Made by a program: the position numbers and the translations under genes. The notes under the pieces are model-generated. The model had not been told where the DNA came from. It searched no databases and saw only the letters and a program-made list of their open reading frames with translations. From Blepharisma stoltei (Eukaryota; Ciliophora; Heterotrichea; Heterotrichida; Blepharismidae): 64,000 nucleotides of DNA. Position 1 is the first letter of the stretch, and each line of letters opens with the position of its first letter. This document shows positions 9,778-20,265 of the stretch, piece by piece. The stretch is from the NCBI GenBank assembly GCA_914767885.1, contig CAJZBQ010000057.1, positions 1,071,346 to 1,135,345 on the forward strand, read 5' to 3'.

Positions 9778-12206
9778 ATGTTTTCCCATAGCTCTTCTTC
9801 TCACTTCCACCCCTTTAAATTGAAACAATATATCGGTAAATTTGAGATTTTTTGGCACTTTAATTTCTCTTTAAATTGGAGCAAAATTTATTCAATAGAT
9901 TTCACCTAATTTAATGAAGGGAATTCAAGTAGAATGTTATTTAAACAAATTTTCAAACTGCGATTATTTTTTTTGAATTAATTCCTTATAAAATATTAAA
10001 ACTCAAAATATTGCAAATTTGAAAAAAAATCAACCCCCTTTAATCGGAACTAATTTTTGTTATAATTTGAAGGGGGGAAGTCAGAGGATTTCAGACATTT
10101 TCAGCATAACTAGAACCCCAGAAAGTGAACTCTACCATGAAGAACGTCAAATTTTGAGGCAGCACATTGGGAGGCTAAACAGATCATTTGACGGTAAGGA
10201 AAAAATTTTGAAAAGTTTTGAAGATTTATTGAGAGCTGTGCACTTTTTTGATAAGCCTGATATAATCCCAACCCCTAATGATATGGATTGGATTAAGCAG
10301 CAAATTTTAATTAGGCAGGAAGACACTCAGGAATCATATAAGAGACTATATGAAGATGAAAAGAAATTAAGAAAAGATGAAGAACAGGATTGAAGGGAAA
10401 AAGAAAAGAAATGGAAATATTTAGAAAAAGAGTGGGAAGAGTCTATAAAAAGAGGTAAAATAGCAGAAAATGAACAGAGGAATAGGAGGGCTGGGGAGAT
10501 TGAAAGAGAAAATGAAGGACTGAAAAGTATGGTGAGAGAGATGAGGAATAAATGTGAAGAATTGGAAGGAATAAATAGAAATATGAGAAGGGAGCAGGAG
10601 GAAAGAGATGTAATTATAGAAGAGCTGAAAGAAGAGGTAGAAATATTGAGAAGTACAGTAAGGGAGTATAGAAACAAATATGAAGAAGAATGTGAGGAAA
10701 TGAGGAAGTTGAAGACTGGGTTTAAAGAAAAATATTTACTCCTCCCTCTGTGAACAAGCAAAACCATTGGAAAAATCTTGGTTTTTTAAAAAAAACTCCA
10801 TCAGGAAAAATTTTTAAATATAAGTGATAATTATAAAATGAAATCTCTAATTCTGTTATTTATAAACAACTTGCATTCTAAATATAAAGTTTACAAGTTG
10901 TATTAATTTTAGTTTCCCAGTCCTTGCGAAATTGAAGATTTGTTAAATTTTGAAAAAATTAACCCCATCCGTGAGAGAGCAAATTTTTGTATGCTCATGA
11001 GGGATATTTAGCAGAAGAACTATTGCAAGCCAAAAATAAATTGAATGCGCTGCAAGAAGAGTATGAATTTACGTTAAACAAACTTAAAAAAGTTGAGTCT
11101 TTCAAAGAAATAGAAGGGAAAAGAGACCCAAAAGATATTTTCGAGCTTGAAAAAAGAAATAAAGAGCTTGAAGGAAGACTGCAAATTTTAGAAAAGGCCT
11201 ATGCAAGCCAACTGGATATTAATGAAAAAAAGAAAAATGAAGAAAAAATTAAAATAGAAGAAAATCCAGAAATATGGATAGAAAATGGTTTACTCCCCAT
11301 CATTATAGAACAACGATATTAAAAAATTGGGAAAATTAACCCCCATCCTTAATCGAACAATTTTCATATATTGATAATTTTTATATACAATGAATCAATA
11401 GATTAGTTAATATCTATTATAATTCATGAAATGTTAATAGTTTGCATTGGCAAATGAAGAGTAACTTACGTGTTTTCTTAATAATCCGCACGAATTAATC
11501 ATTCGAAGTACTTAGCCATCAACATGACCTCAAAAGCTTAATAATCTCAAAAGGTTAGAATTAAAAATAATTAATAAGGAACAGCAATATTTTATAGAGT
11601 GGATAGGGCTAACTTAATTAACGCAATTTTTCATTTTAATAGTTTTAATATTTACTATCTTAACCTATTATTTAAAAACGCCAAAACAATAAAAAAATAT
11701 ATATTATTTTTTATATTTTTAATTTTTTAAATCCTCATCCTTGATTAGGGGAGTTAGATAAAAACCAAGCTAATCAAATTTCAGCAAAACTGATAAATCC
11801 TTTCCAGAAATTAAATAGCGCAGACTCATTAAATCTTGAAGATAGACTTCTTCAAACCCCGCTTTCTAATCACTCAGAAAAGGACAATTTAAAACATTTA
11901 TTTTCAATTAAGTCAAGCCATGACAGCACTCTTGATCCTAAAATCCATAAAAACCTCAAAGGAGAATCCAAAAAATTTAAGAAATCATTAAAGCACAAAG
12001 GCTCATCTACAAATCTTCATACTGACCGTTCTGATTTTTCAAGCAGAAGGGATCATATTGACGGAAGTTCACAAATGTCAAAAACAGACAGAAAAAGCAG
12101 CAGGGAAAGACTCACAACAGAAAAAGGAGACTTTTGTGAGGTCTGTGTCAAAGTCCATGGCCACAAATGGGCGAACTCTCCTTATAAAGAAAAAATAAAT
12201 AATTAA
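9778..12206 (+). CDS. Coiled-coil protein interrupted by three TNA-MITEs
   Basis: The ATG at 9778 is supported by the first join: MFSHSSSS runs up to a TCA, and the frame resumes as QRISDIFSITRTPESELYHE after 10081. Two further excisions join GFKEKY to LAEELLQAKNKL and WIENG to LDKNQANQISAKL. The product is a long charged coiled coil (RQHIGRLNRSFDGKEKILKS, then Glu/Lys/Arg-rich heptads). A Ser/Lys-rich tail ends FCEVCVKVHGHKWANSPYK before UAA at 12204-12206. UGA (Trp) occurs just after 10390. No orthologue recognised; a cytoskeletal or basal-body scaffold is a guess from composition. It lies 6 bp from the convergent kinase gene. Confidence 0.75.
9804..10080. mobile_element. TNA-MITE 2 with a TCA duplication
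   Basis: Ends CTTCCACCCCTTTAAATTG and (reverse complement) CTTCCCCCCTTCAAATTATAA, between TCA at 9801-9803 and TCA at 10081-10083. Near the right end lies an additional inverted copy (ACCCCCTTTAATCGGAAC), giving a terminal hairpin. Excision restores the reading frame at the very start of the coiled-coil gene. The repeat TCA has no TA in it. Confidence 0.85.
10739..11007. mobile_element. TNA-MITE 3 (TTA, extended ATATTTA)
   Basis: Starts CTCCTCCCTCTGTGAAC and ends with GCTCATGAGGG, flanked by ATATTTA at 10732-10738 and 11004-11010. The subterminal copy AACCCCATCCGTGAGAGAGC sits near the right end. Excision joins two coiled-coil segments in frame. Confidence 0.85.
11293..11753. mobile_element. 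TNA-MITE 4 (TTA), long version
   Basis: 461 bp from CTCCCCATCATTATAGAAC to CCTTGATTAGGGGAG between TTA at 11290-11292 and 11754-11756. The AT-rich core (AGCCATCAACATGACC, AATTAATAAGGAACA) is shared with the element at 30025-30565, so they belong to one subfamily. Excision restores NGLDKNQANQ. Confidence 0.85.
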
Positions 12207-12211
12207 ACAGT

Positions 12212-14565
12212 TTATTTACAGGTTATTTTCTTACTTAGAAAGTCTTCGCTCAAAAACGACTTTGATTTCTTTGTAATAGGCTTCTTCCTTGGGGATAGCT
12301 GTGGCCTAGAGCTTTGGCAAATCCAAGGATGCCTTGAAGCTTCATCAGGGTTCAGCCTTTTGTCTGGGTCCCAGTTCAAAATATCTTTTACGAATTCTAG
12401 AAACAGCCCATCATTAGTCCCAACCATAGCTGCCAGTGGCCTTGTATTTGGATATCTCAATTTCCCTCTCGAATTTGGGACAATTTTTGGCTGTCCGTCC
12501 GGCTCAAAAAATAATTTTTTCCTAGTGCTTTGTTCCAAAATATTAGGAGGCGGGACACCTAACACCTCAATAATCCTTAGCAGCTGCTCATGCTCATTTT
12601 CTCCAGGAAATAATGGGTACCCAGTATGAAGTTCTACCACAATGCACCCAAAACTCCACATATCAATCCCTGTTGTATAAGGAATTCCTAATATAATTTC
12701 AGGCGCTCTATAAAACCTTGACTGAATATATGTATAAATCCTTTCTGCTTCAAGACAAGAAGAGCCATAGTCAATTATTTTTATTGCAGACTCATTAGGG
12801 GATTTTAGTAATATATTTTCTGGCTTTAGGTCACAGTGGATTATGGAATAAAGTTTAGTGAATCGCATAGCGACTAAAATTTGGACTGCAAATCTACGGA
12901 CTAGAGATAGAGATAAGCCTTCAAAAGAGTTAAGTTTTAAGAACTCGTAGAGATTGATGGATAAAAGCTCAAAGGTAATTATCCTTCAATATTTATATGA
13001 AAAATAATATTTAAATAGAAAATTAATTGGGAAATTTAATAGAAAGAAGTATATCAAATGTTTCCGAAACATAAAATTGTCCTTTATTCTAACAATATTA
13101 AATTTGTCCTCTGGGTCTTGGGCTTTCAATAAATCAAGGACCTTCACCTCGACAGCGCCTTGTTTAATGAACCTCTTTTTATTTTTTATGATTTTCAAAG
13201 CAACAATCTCTCCGTTCTTATGATCCATACATTTCAATACTTGCCCAAAAGATCCTTTTCCTAAAAAGCTCAAAGCCTCATACCTATAGCCAATATGATC
13301 CCCAATGACACAATTATAATTTCCTTTTTCATCGTCATACCCATAGTTGAAATTTTCATTTTTCGCATGGATTTTGGGAGCTCCCGACCTTAAAAAACTT
13401 AACGTGACTTAATAAGATTATCGAAAGCTCCCGAAGGCTCCGCAAAGCTGTATTCACCTCCCTATTGCTACACTGCTTGCTTACCAGTCTGAGCACGGCC
13501 TCTTATTGTGTTGCTCCTCATGGATGAGTGCTTGCATTCGCTACCCGTGAGCTAGAGGCGAGGCCACCATGTTGCACGTCAACGGAGTTTGGCTTTCAGA
13601 AAGTTCGAAAAACGGATTTTCTGGTCCCCTGCAGACCAAGATGGAAATTCGTAGCCAAGGACACAACACCTGGCATCGCGCTGGGGAACGTTCGCGATTG
13701 ATCGGGAGGAACCTCACTGGTACTACTGGAACGCCCCTTTCCAACTCCGAACTTCATTCTTTGTGTGAGGCAAAACCTTGGCCTGGATACGAGCATCCGG
13801 TCCTCTAAAGAGGACATCGCGCTCCAAAAAGCTAAGTAAAACCTGGTTGGATGCACATCACCAAACACTATCCTCCCTTCCACAAGGTCCCTGGTTCTCC
13901 TCAGCTACAGGTTTTAAGAGGGTGGTTGGTTCGCCACACCATTTTAATGTGGGAGCTCCTGACCCTATAAAATAAATTTCTTTATAATCCAAAATTTCTA
14001 ATTGTTCATATTCAGTTAGCATATTTCCCATGTTTTTCAAGACTTCCCCAGGTGATAAATAAAGTTTTAGATTTTTTTTTGACTCAGTTGATATCCTTTT
14101 TATGCTAAAAATCCCCAAATTCTATAAAAAAAAACCATAAAATTTATTTATTATAAACTTGCATAATGATTTTAAATGTGACCTTGCAGTTCTGGTTCTG
14201 CTTGAATTCAAACTTTGTAAAGAGCTTGAAGGACTGTTAAAGCTCAGGTTTATTTGTTTAGTAGCTCGGCTTGATAAAAGCCCTTCAAAGACACGACGGG
14301 ACGACGAAGAGTTGTTTAATGAGTTGTTGGAACTTGATTTATTTTGGATTGGGAGGATTGGCACTTTTTTGGATCGAGTTGTTGTTAAGCCAGATGGAAG
14401 CTTTATTTGACGGCGAGGGGAAGCTTGAACTTTGGTTAAGCCTAAGAAAAGCTTAGGTTGTGGATGAATACGCTTAACAGAGCCTTCGTCGAAACTGTTT
14501 CCTATAGACCGAGACGAGGCTTTGAATCGATGTACACGGGTTAAGGGTTGGGCGTCAAAAGACAT
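12212..14565 (-). CDS. DYRK-family dual-specificity protein kinase
   Basis: Read from ATG 14563-14565. A Ser/Arg-rich N-terminus is followed by the DYRK-homology box (LTEYEQLEILDYKEIYFIG, then YDDEKGNYNCVIGDHIGYRYE). Then come the P-loop GKGSFGQVLK, VAIK-type Lys in VALKIIKNKK, FELLSINLYEFLK, catalytic HCDLKPENILL, the DFG variant IDYGSSC, activation loop YTYIQSRFYRAPEIILG (conserved YxY Tyr) and WSFGCIVVEL. It is broken by SINE-like element 2 (13391-13950) and a 69-bp AT insertion (12983-13051). Removing both gives a canonical DYRK. Near 14117-14131 an intron of apparently 14-15 nt (T9 tract) must be removed to join the N-terminal exon; the GT donor phase does not fit perfectly, perhaps from a homopolymer error. 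Likely a Ser/Thr/Tyr kinase in growth or differentiation control. Confidence 0.85.
12983..13051. mobile_element. Short AT-rich TA insertion in the DYRK gene
   Basis: On the minus strand, ATA repeats flank 69 bp of AT-rich DNA (TAT at 12980-12982 and 13052-13054). Removal joins RKHL to IITFELLSINLYEF, matching the contiguous kinase alpha-D region of DYRKs. The 72-bp excision is in frame and stop-free under UGA=Trp, so homology rather than frame is the evidence. Confidence 0.6.
13391..13950 (+). mobile_element. SINE-like insertion 2 in the DYRK gene (14-bp TSD)
   Basis: Flanked by GGGAGCTCCCGACC (13377-13390) and GGGAGCTCCTGACC (13951-13964). It contains the family box CCCTTTCCAACTCC (about 13735), an AAAAACGGATTTTCTGG motif (about 13610) and ends AAGAGGGTGGTTGGTTCG then CACCATTTTAAT. 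Removing it restores the kinase sequence IYFIGSGAPKIHAKNENF on the minus strand. ORFs inside it are spurious. Confidence 0.85.
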
Positions 14566-14732
14566 ATTTAATAGAAAATGTTAATAGATATTAAAACTGG
14601 AGAATTATGGAAATGAAAATTTTCTGGTTTTAGGGGATTTTATATTATTTAGAAGAATCGATTTATGAATTATATAAATATTTGTGGATTCTCCATATAT
14701 AAAATATAAATTGTGGCTTTTTGCATAATAAT

Positions 14733-16387
14733 ATGCTTAGGAGATCAATTTGCCAATTTTACAAAAATTGCCAAGAAGCAATATCAGACATACCTTCAGG
14801 CTCTTCTATTGCAGTAGGCGGGTTCGGCACAAGTGGAGTCCCTGAAAACTTGCTTAAAGCTTTAAGCAAAAAACCAGTTTCAGGCTTAAAATTCATGAGC
14901 ATAGACTGCACAATTGATAACTATGGCATCGACTGAGTTTTAAAAAACAAGCAAATTTCCCACCTTACCGTCTCATTTGTTGGAGACAGCCAAAACTTCC
15001 AAAAACAATTTTTTGACGGAACTCTTTCCGTCGATTTCACACCTATGGGAACTCTTGTAGAAAAATTCCGAACAGGAGGTGCAGGAATCCCTGCATTTTA
15101 CACAAAAACAGGCACAAAAACCCCTTATGTCAGTGGTCTCCCAAAACGTTATAAACCTGGAGGCCTTGAAGTCGCTGAATACAGCCTTCCTAAAGACACA
15201 AAAATGTTTAATAACAGAGAATACATACTAGAGCCTTCCCTAAATGCAGATTTTGCCTTCATAAAAGCCTGAAAAGGCGACAAATTAGGAAATTTAGTAT
15301 TTAAAGGCAACTCCCAAAACTCCAACCCAGACGTTGCCAAATGTGCAAAAATCGCTATAGCAGAGGTAGAAGAACTGGTAGAGCCTGGAGAAATTGACCC
15401 AAAGCACGTCCATTTGCCTGGCGTTTACGTTGATAGAATAGTAAATCCACCAGTTTATATAAAGCCAATTTTACATTTGAAGCATAAATCTGATTTTGAG
15501 GTTTCTGCAGCTGAAAATCTTATATTGACAAGGGCAGCTAAAGAAATTAAATCAGGGATGATTGTAAATTTAGGCGTTGGGCTACCTGTTTTTCTCCAAA
15601 AATACTTGCAAGACAAAAATATTATTCTTCAGTCAGAAAATGGCCTGCTAGGAGTTGGAGACTACCCAGAGCCAGGTCAGGAAGACCCTGATTTGATTAA
15701 CCCTGCAAAAGAAACTATTACAATGAACCCAGGAGCTGCGCTTTTTGAAAGCTCTGAAAGTTTTGCTATGATCAGAGGATCGCATATTGACGTTAGTAAC
15801 CTTCTGTCTTTCAAAGCTGGAGCCAAAAGGCAAGGAGGAGGCACAGGATGTCCCATAGCGTCAGGGGGTCGAAGGGAGAGCAAGATAATAACGATCCCTT
15901 TCTAGCAGGAAGAATAATATCAGCTGGACCCAGCTTGATCGACGGTTTCGCATAGAGGATAAACCCTCGAGGGAGTCTTTTGGTGGCTGCGCAGAAGCCT
16001 ATCTGCAATTAAATTTAAGTTTAAGACGTTAGTATCCTCGGGGCTTTGCAAGTCTCCTTAAATTGTGACATTGCAAGTTGAATGATCCCAGGAAAACTAA
16101 TCCGAGGAATGGGCGGCGCTATGGACTTGGTAGGGTCTGATTCAAGAAAAATAGTGACTATGGTGCACAGCTTTAAGGATCAGTCAAAAATTGTGGAAAA
16201 GTGCAGCTATCCTCTAACAGGGACTAATATAAGTATGCTGATAACTGAGCTTGGAGTGTTTGAAAATAGAGAAGGGAAGCTTACATTAATTGAATTAATG
16301 CCAGGGGTAGATTTGGAGCTTATTCAGGCAAAAACAAAATGCAAGTTTGAGACTTGCTCAAGCTTGAAAAGTGTAGGACAAACTTAA
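14733..16387 (+). CDS. OXCT1: Succinyl-CoA:3-oxoacid CoA-transferase (SCOT), mitochondrial
   Basis: The reaction is transfer of CoA from succinyl-CoA to acetoacetate in mitochondrial ketone-body use. Visible hallmarks: basic leader (MLRRSICQFYKN), the glycine-rich VGGFGTSGVPENLLKAL, FRTGGAGIPAFYTKTG, the second subunit-like half (EIKSGMIVNLGVGLP), the catalytic-Glu motif SENGLLGVG, and WMIPGKLIRGMGGAMDLV. UGA encodes Trp at 14934-14936 (GIDWVLKN), 15270-15272 (KAWKGDKLGNLVF) and 16079-16081 (SWMIPGK), each a position where SCOT has or tolerates Trp. A 226-bp insertion (15799-16024) splits it. Excision gives IDVSILGALQVSLNCDIASW, matching the family. It ends at UAA 16387. Confidence 0.92.
15799..16024. 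mobile_element. SINE-like insertion 3 in SCOT (10-bp TSD)
   Basis: GC-rich 226 bp between GACGTTAGTA at 15789-15798 and 16025-16034. No terminal inverted repeats; the right end is an AT-rich tail (GCAATTAAATTTAAGTTTAA). Removal restores the conserved LGALQVS segment of SCOT. It lacks the CCCTTTCCAAC box of the main SINE-like family, so it may be another family or a truncated copy. Confidence 0.8.
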
Positions 16388-16454
16388 TTTTACCGATAAT
16401 TTTAATATAACCCTATAGTATCCCTAAAATTTAAATCATAATTTAAATAAAATT

Positions 16455-18049
16455 ATGTCTAACGAGCCAAGAATTTGGACCTTACAAGACTTCGAAATAG
16501 GCAAAGCCCTAGGCAAGGGAAAATTCGGCCATGTCTACCTCGCCAGAGAAAAGCGAACCCACTACATAGTCGCTTTAAAAATGCTCAGCAAGAGGCAGCT
16601 TCTAGAAGTACTCACTATTTAGTCACGCATGGAGCGACAGCTTAGGCGGGAAATCGAAATCCAATCCCACCTCAAACACCCCAACATTTTACGACTTTTT
16701 GGCTATTTTTGGGACGAAAAACGCATTTATTTGATACTAGAATATGCTCCAAATGGCGAACTTTTTAACGAACTCCGCATTGAGAGGAAATTTTCTGAGC
16801 CAAAATCAGCAAATTATATAGAACTTACTTAAATACTTATAGAGAACTCCTCTGCAGGCCCAAAGTCCACTACTCGCCTCCGTATAACGCTTCACCGCTT
16901 GCTTGCCAGTCTGGGCATGGCTTTCCACTGTGCTGCTTCTTACAGATGAGGCTTGCACTTACAGCCCGAAAGTAAGAGACACTAGGTAACCATGCCGTAC
17001 GCCAATGGGGTTGCTTTTTCCCAAAATTCGAAAAATCGAATTTTCTAGTCAAGCTGTCAACAAATGGAGCCTGGAGTCTGGGACGCAACACCTGGTATCT
17101 AGCTAGTGATTTGCCCGATTGGCCAAGTGACAGTCTCTGGCCTTGTTGAGCGTCCCCTTTCCAACTCCAGGAGCCATCTCTCCCCATGAGGTAAAACCTT
17201 GACCTGATGCTAGCATGCAGTTGGCTAAACTCAACTATTTGCTCCACCAAGCCAAGTAAACCTGGCGGGATACGCATTTCCGATTGCTGTCCTCAGCTTT
17301 CTCAATGAACCTATCAGCTGCGGGGTGTTTAAGAGGGTAGGTTGGCTTGCATAGCCATTTTAATACACGTAAATTATATAGAACAAGTAATTAATGCCCT
17401 AATGTGTTTGCATGAAAACAATATAATTCATAGAGACATCAAGCCAGAAAATTTATTAAATTCTTGCGGAGTAATAAAAATCAGCGACTTTGGGTGGTCT
17501 GTGCATGCGCCGACGACAAGAAGGAAGACACTGTGCGGAACACTTGATTATTTGCCGCCGGAAATGGTGTGTAGGGAGGAGTATGATGAGTTTATAGACC
17601 ATTGGGCGTTAGGGGTGCTAACTTATGAATTTTTAGTGGGGGAACCGCCTTTTGAAAGCAGAGAACCGAGAGAGACTTATAGAAGGATTGAAGGGCTGCA
17701 GTATAATGTTCCAAGTCATATAAGTGAAGAAGCTAGAGATTTTATATCGAAGCTCCTGGCTTCCCCCTTTCACTGTAAGCAAGATTATTTTGTTTACTCA
17801 TAAAAGGATTAATTTTTTTTCTCAATTTTGTACTAAAAATATTTGATAAAAAATCACAATTTTTTTAAAAGAAAATCTAAGATTGTGCAATTTGTCAAAA
17901 ATTAATAGAAATTACAAAAACTATGCTTTTTTCCATGATTTTGCTCGCTCTTCAAGGTGGGGGTAAAGAGAAATCCCTATGAAAGAATGAGCTTAGAAGA
18001 AGCACTAGAACACCCGTGGCTGGTAAAACACAGAAATAGTATGGTATAA
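16455..18049 (+). CDS. Aurora-family mitotic kinase
   Basis: The kinase core is diagnostic: [72 protein letters not shown], and the activation-loop [16 protein letters not shown] with its phosphorylatable Thr. C-terminal [17 protein letters not shown] completes it. It needs three corrections: a 15-nt intron (16608-16622), SINE-like element 4 (16825-17370, join [17 protein letters not shown]) and a MITE (about 17757-17963, join [13 protein letters not shown]). After these it is about the length of a catalytic domain with very short tails. Role: spindle and cytokinesis kinase, inferred from family. Confidence 0.9.
16608..16622 (+). other. 15-nt intron in the Aurora kinase gene
   Basis: GTACTCACTATTTAG contains an in-frame UAG. 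Its removal joins KRQLLE to [13 protein letters not shown] in frame. Confidence 0.85.
16825..17370 (+). mobile_element. SINE-like insertion 4 in the Aurora gene (14-bp TSD)
   Basis: Perfect direct repeats AAATTATATAGAAC at 16811-16824 and 17371-17384. It carries the CCCCTTTCCAACTCC box (about 17154) and CGAAAAATCGAATTTTCTAG (about 17031), and ends TTTAAGAGGGTAGGTTGG then GCCATTTTAAT, closely resembling element 2. Removing one TSD plus the element restores the kinase frame exactly. Confidence 0.9.
17757..17963. mobile_element. TNA-MITE 5 with mismatched ends, Aurora gene
   Basis: Left end CTTCCCCCTTTCACTG follows TGG (17757-17759). The right end AAGGTGGGGG precedes TAA (17964-17966). Retaining the right TAA gives [11 protein letters not shown], which matches Aurora kinases. 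The left TGG does not match, so either it has mutated or the cut is not a simple repeat-to-repeat event. Confidence 0.7.
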
Positions 18050-18178
18050 CTATGTAACTTTTTATTTTTTTAATTAATTTATTGAAAAAGATGATTCTTG
18101 ATATGGAAATCTATTATGAGCGATTTGTTTATATTTCAATTAGGGTGCAAATTTTATAAGTGGAATAATAATTATAAA

Positions 18179-18490
18179 ATGGAATTAGGCACCTTGGAAT
18201 TAGACTTAAAAGGCAGCATCAAAAATGTAACTCATAAATAGAGCTCAGGAGAATTAGAAGGATGGCCTGAAGAAAATAGAAAACGAGTGCTGACGATGCT
18301 GGAAGATTCTGGTGCGCTTTTAGGCTCAGATTCTTTCAGAAGACTAGTTGTTGCTTATACAGGCTATGAGTATTTAATTACAATTACCCGAGATTCCATA
18401 TTAGTTCTATTAACATCCCATTTAATAATGAATCCTTTTTGCTCTTTATTAATTGGGGTTACTTATAATTTATTAAAATGAAATATTTAA
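18179..18490 (+). CDS. Small Ragulator (LAMTOR4)-like or roadblock-type protein
   Basis: A short gene with one 15-nt intron (GTAACTCATAAATAG, 18227-18241). The spliced product begins MELGTLELDLKGSIKNSSGE and continues EDSGALLGSDSFRRLVVAYTGYEYLITITRDSILVL. The GALL...YEYLITITRDSILVL pattern recalls LAMTOR4 or roadblock folds of the lysosomal Ragulator scaffold; the similarity is weak. The 3' end is uncertain: a possible 46-bp TTA-bounded mini-element at 18413-18458 (ACATCCC...GGGGT) would change the last residues and end the gene at 18476. Confidence 0.4.
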
Positions 18491-18895
18491 TCATTATAGA
18501 AATTTTAAAGATTATTAGCAGAATAAATGAAATTATTTCAAAATCTTTGAAAATCAATAAAAATAATGAAATATATTAATATTTATTATGAATGTGAAGT
18601 AGAGGTATATATGTCAATTTTTTTTATAATTTTTAAAATTATAAAAAATTTTTGTCATTGGTTTGTAAGAATAAATCAAATTTTTATTTAAATTAATTGG
18701 AGACATTTCAAACCATTTAAATTATAATAAAATTTTTAGGTTTTCTTGATATTAAATAAGTGAAGTAAGAGAAAATTAACTAGTCACTTTACTATGCATT
18801 TCCATCTATATCTTTCTCATTGTGTCTTAATTTTTACAGGTTTTATATGCAAAATTATACAATTCAATAAATTTGGCTTATCTTTTGTAATAAAT
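18491..18895. other. AT-rich intergenic spacer
   Basis: Very AT-rich. No ORF, repeat boundary or RNA gene that I can support. It presumably holds the promoter of the casein kinase gene. Confidence 0.5.
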
Positions 18896-19963
18896 ATGCT
18901 TGATATTCGTGTAGGAGGCAGATATCGAATTGGCAAAAAAATCGGCAGCGGGTCGTTTGGAGAAATTTTCATCGGCGTCGACATCCAGACCAACGAAGAA
19001 GTTGCTATTAAGCTTGAAAAAATCGATTCAAGGCATCCTCAGCTTATTTATGAAAGTAAACTGATACGGTTGTTGCAGGGTGGACCCGGACTTCCAGGAA
19101 TTCTTTGATATGGGGTCGAGGGCAACTATAACGCAATGGTCATGGAGTTATTAGGCCCGAGCCTCGAAGATCTCTTTAACTTTTGCAATCGGCGCTTTAC
19201 CTTGAAAACTGTACTTATGCTTGCTGACCAAATGATCTGTAGGGTGGAATATGTCCACTCTAAGAATTTCATACACAGAGACATCAAGCCTGACAACTTC
19301 TTAATAGGTCTTGGCAAGCGGAGCAGCCTTCTGCATATAATAGATTTCGGGCTGGCCAAAAAATACAGAGATCAGAAAACTCATAAACATATTCCTTATA
19401 TTGAAGGAAAAAGCCTTACAGGGACTGCGAGATATGCCTCAATTAACACCCATATGGGCATTGAACAGTCAAGAAGGGACGATTTGGAGTCAATAGGCTA
19501 CGTTTTGATGTATTTTTTAAGAGGAAGTTTGCCATGGCAAGGAATTTCAGCTCACGGAAAGCAAGAAAAATATCAAAAAATAAAAGAAGCTAAAATGAGC
19601 TCAGCGGTAGAGGCACTATGCAGAGGATTTCCACCTGAGTTTGTAATATATCTTAATTACTGCAGAGAGCTGAAATTTGAAGATAAGCCAGACTATGGGT
19701 ATTTGAGGAGGCTATTTAAAGATCTTTTTGTAAGGGAAGGGTATGAGTATGACTATGTTTTTGACTGGACACTTTTAAATTATTCTAATGCAAGGCCACA
19801 AAGACATAGGCAGAGGATTGAGGAGGAGAAAAAAGAAGCTAGAGATGTGAGCAGAGAGGTAATAAATGAAAGCTCAAACAAAGAGATCGAAATAAAGCCT
19901 ATTGAAAAGCAGGATACGAAAAAGTCTGATAAGAAAAACAAGAGTAAGTGCGATATTTTTTAA
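18896..19963 (+). CDS. Casein kinase 1 family kinase with C-terminal CDIF
   Basis: A complete single-exon CK1: [58 protein letters not shown], and the CK1-specific [20 protein letters not shown] and [18 protein letters not shown] reads as Trp at 19107-19109 (GILWYGVEG), a conserved CK1 position. A Lys/Glu-rich tail ends KSKCDIF before UAA 19961-19963. CDIF has the form of a CaaX box, so prenylation and membrane attachment are possible. ATG 18896 is chosen because it precedes the family N-terminus directly; an upstream in-frame ATG at 18794 would add an unlikely hydrophobic stretch. Not interrupted by any insertion. Confidence 0.93.
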
Positions 19964-19986
19964 TAAAATTGTAAAATATAAAAATT

Positions 19987-20220
19987 TATAGTAGCATGGA
20001 GAGCTTGGATTTTATTGATTCGAGTATCATGAAGTTAACGTTGTCTTCGGCTTCGATTGTGCTTAGAGGCGAAAGGCTTTTTAGAAGACTTTCATGGCGC
20101 TTGGCTTTTCTTTCGAGGTTTTTTGCGTATTTGTGGATGTCTGTAGGCTTTTCGAGAGACTCAAAGGACTTGTAAGAGTTTTCAAGTAGCTCTTTAGCTT
20201 CAATTTCTCTAATTCCCTAG
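19987..20220 (-). CDS. Possible C-terminal exon: IREIEAKELLENSYKSFE coiled coil
   Basis: An open minus-strand frame of about 75 residues ending KSKLSMLL and UAA (19987-19989). It has no Met and begins right after a ...CCTAG that looks like a splice acceptor. It may be the last exon of the coiled-coil gene at 20266-21546. Between them lies a small inverted repeat (TTAAAGTAGATATT against TTAAAGACTATTTTA, about 20227-20268), which could be an IES. I could not find a join that keeps both frames open. Confidence 0.35.
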
Positions 20221-20265
20221 GAAAAAATCTTAAAGACTATTTTAATTTAATTTTTAATATCTACT

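Noticed and set aside
10327-10767. 146-aa Ser/Leu-rich minus-strand ORF
   Set aside because: Antisense shadow of the coiled-coil gene 9778-12206.
12983-13051. Treating this in-frame stretch as a genuine kinase loop
   Set aside because: It is AT-rich, hydrophobic, absent from the DYRK fold at this point and flanked by ATA repeats; kept at moderate confidence as an insertion.
13541-14118. Overlapping ORFs on both strands at 13.5-14.1 kb
   Set aside because: They lie in SINE-like element 2, which interrupts a kinase and is bounded by a 14-bp duplication; frames show no family similarity.
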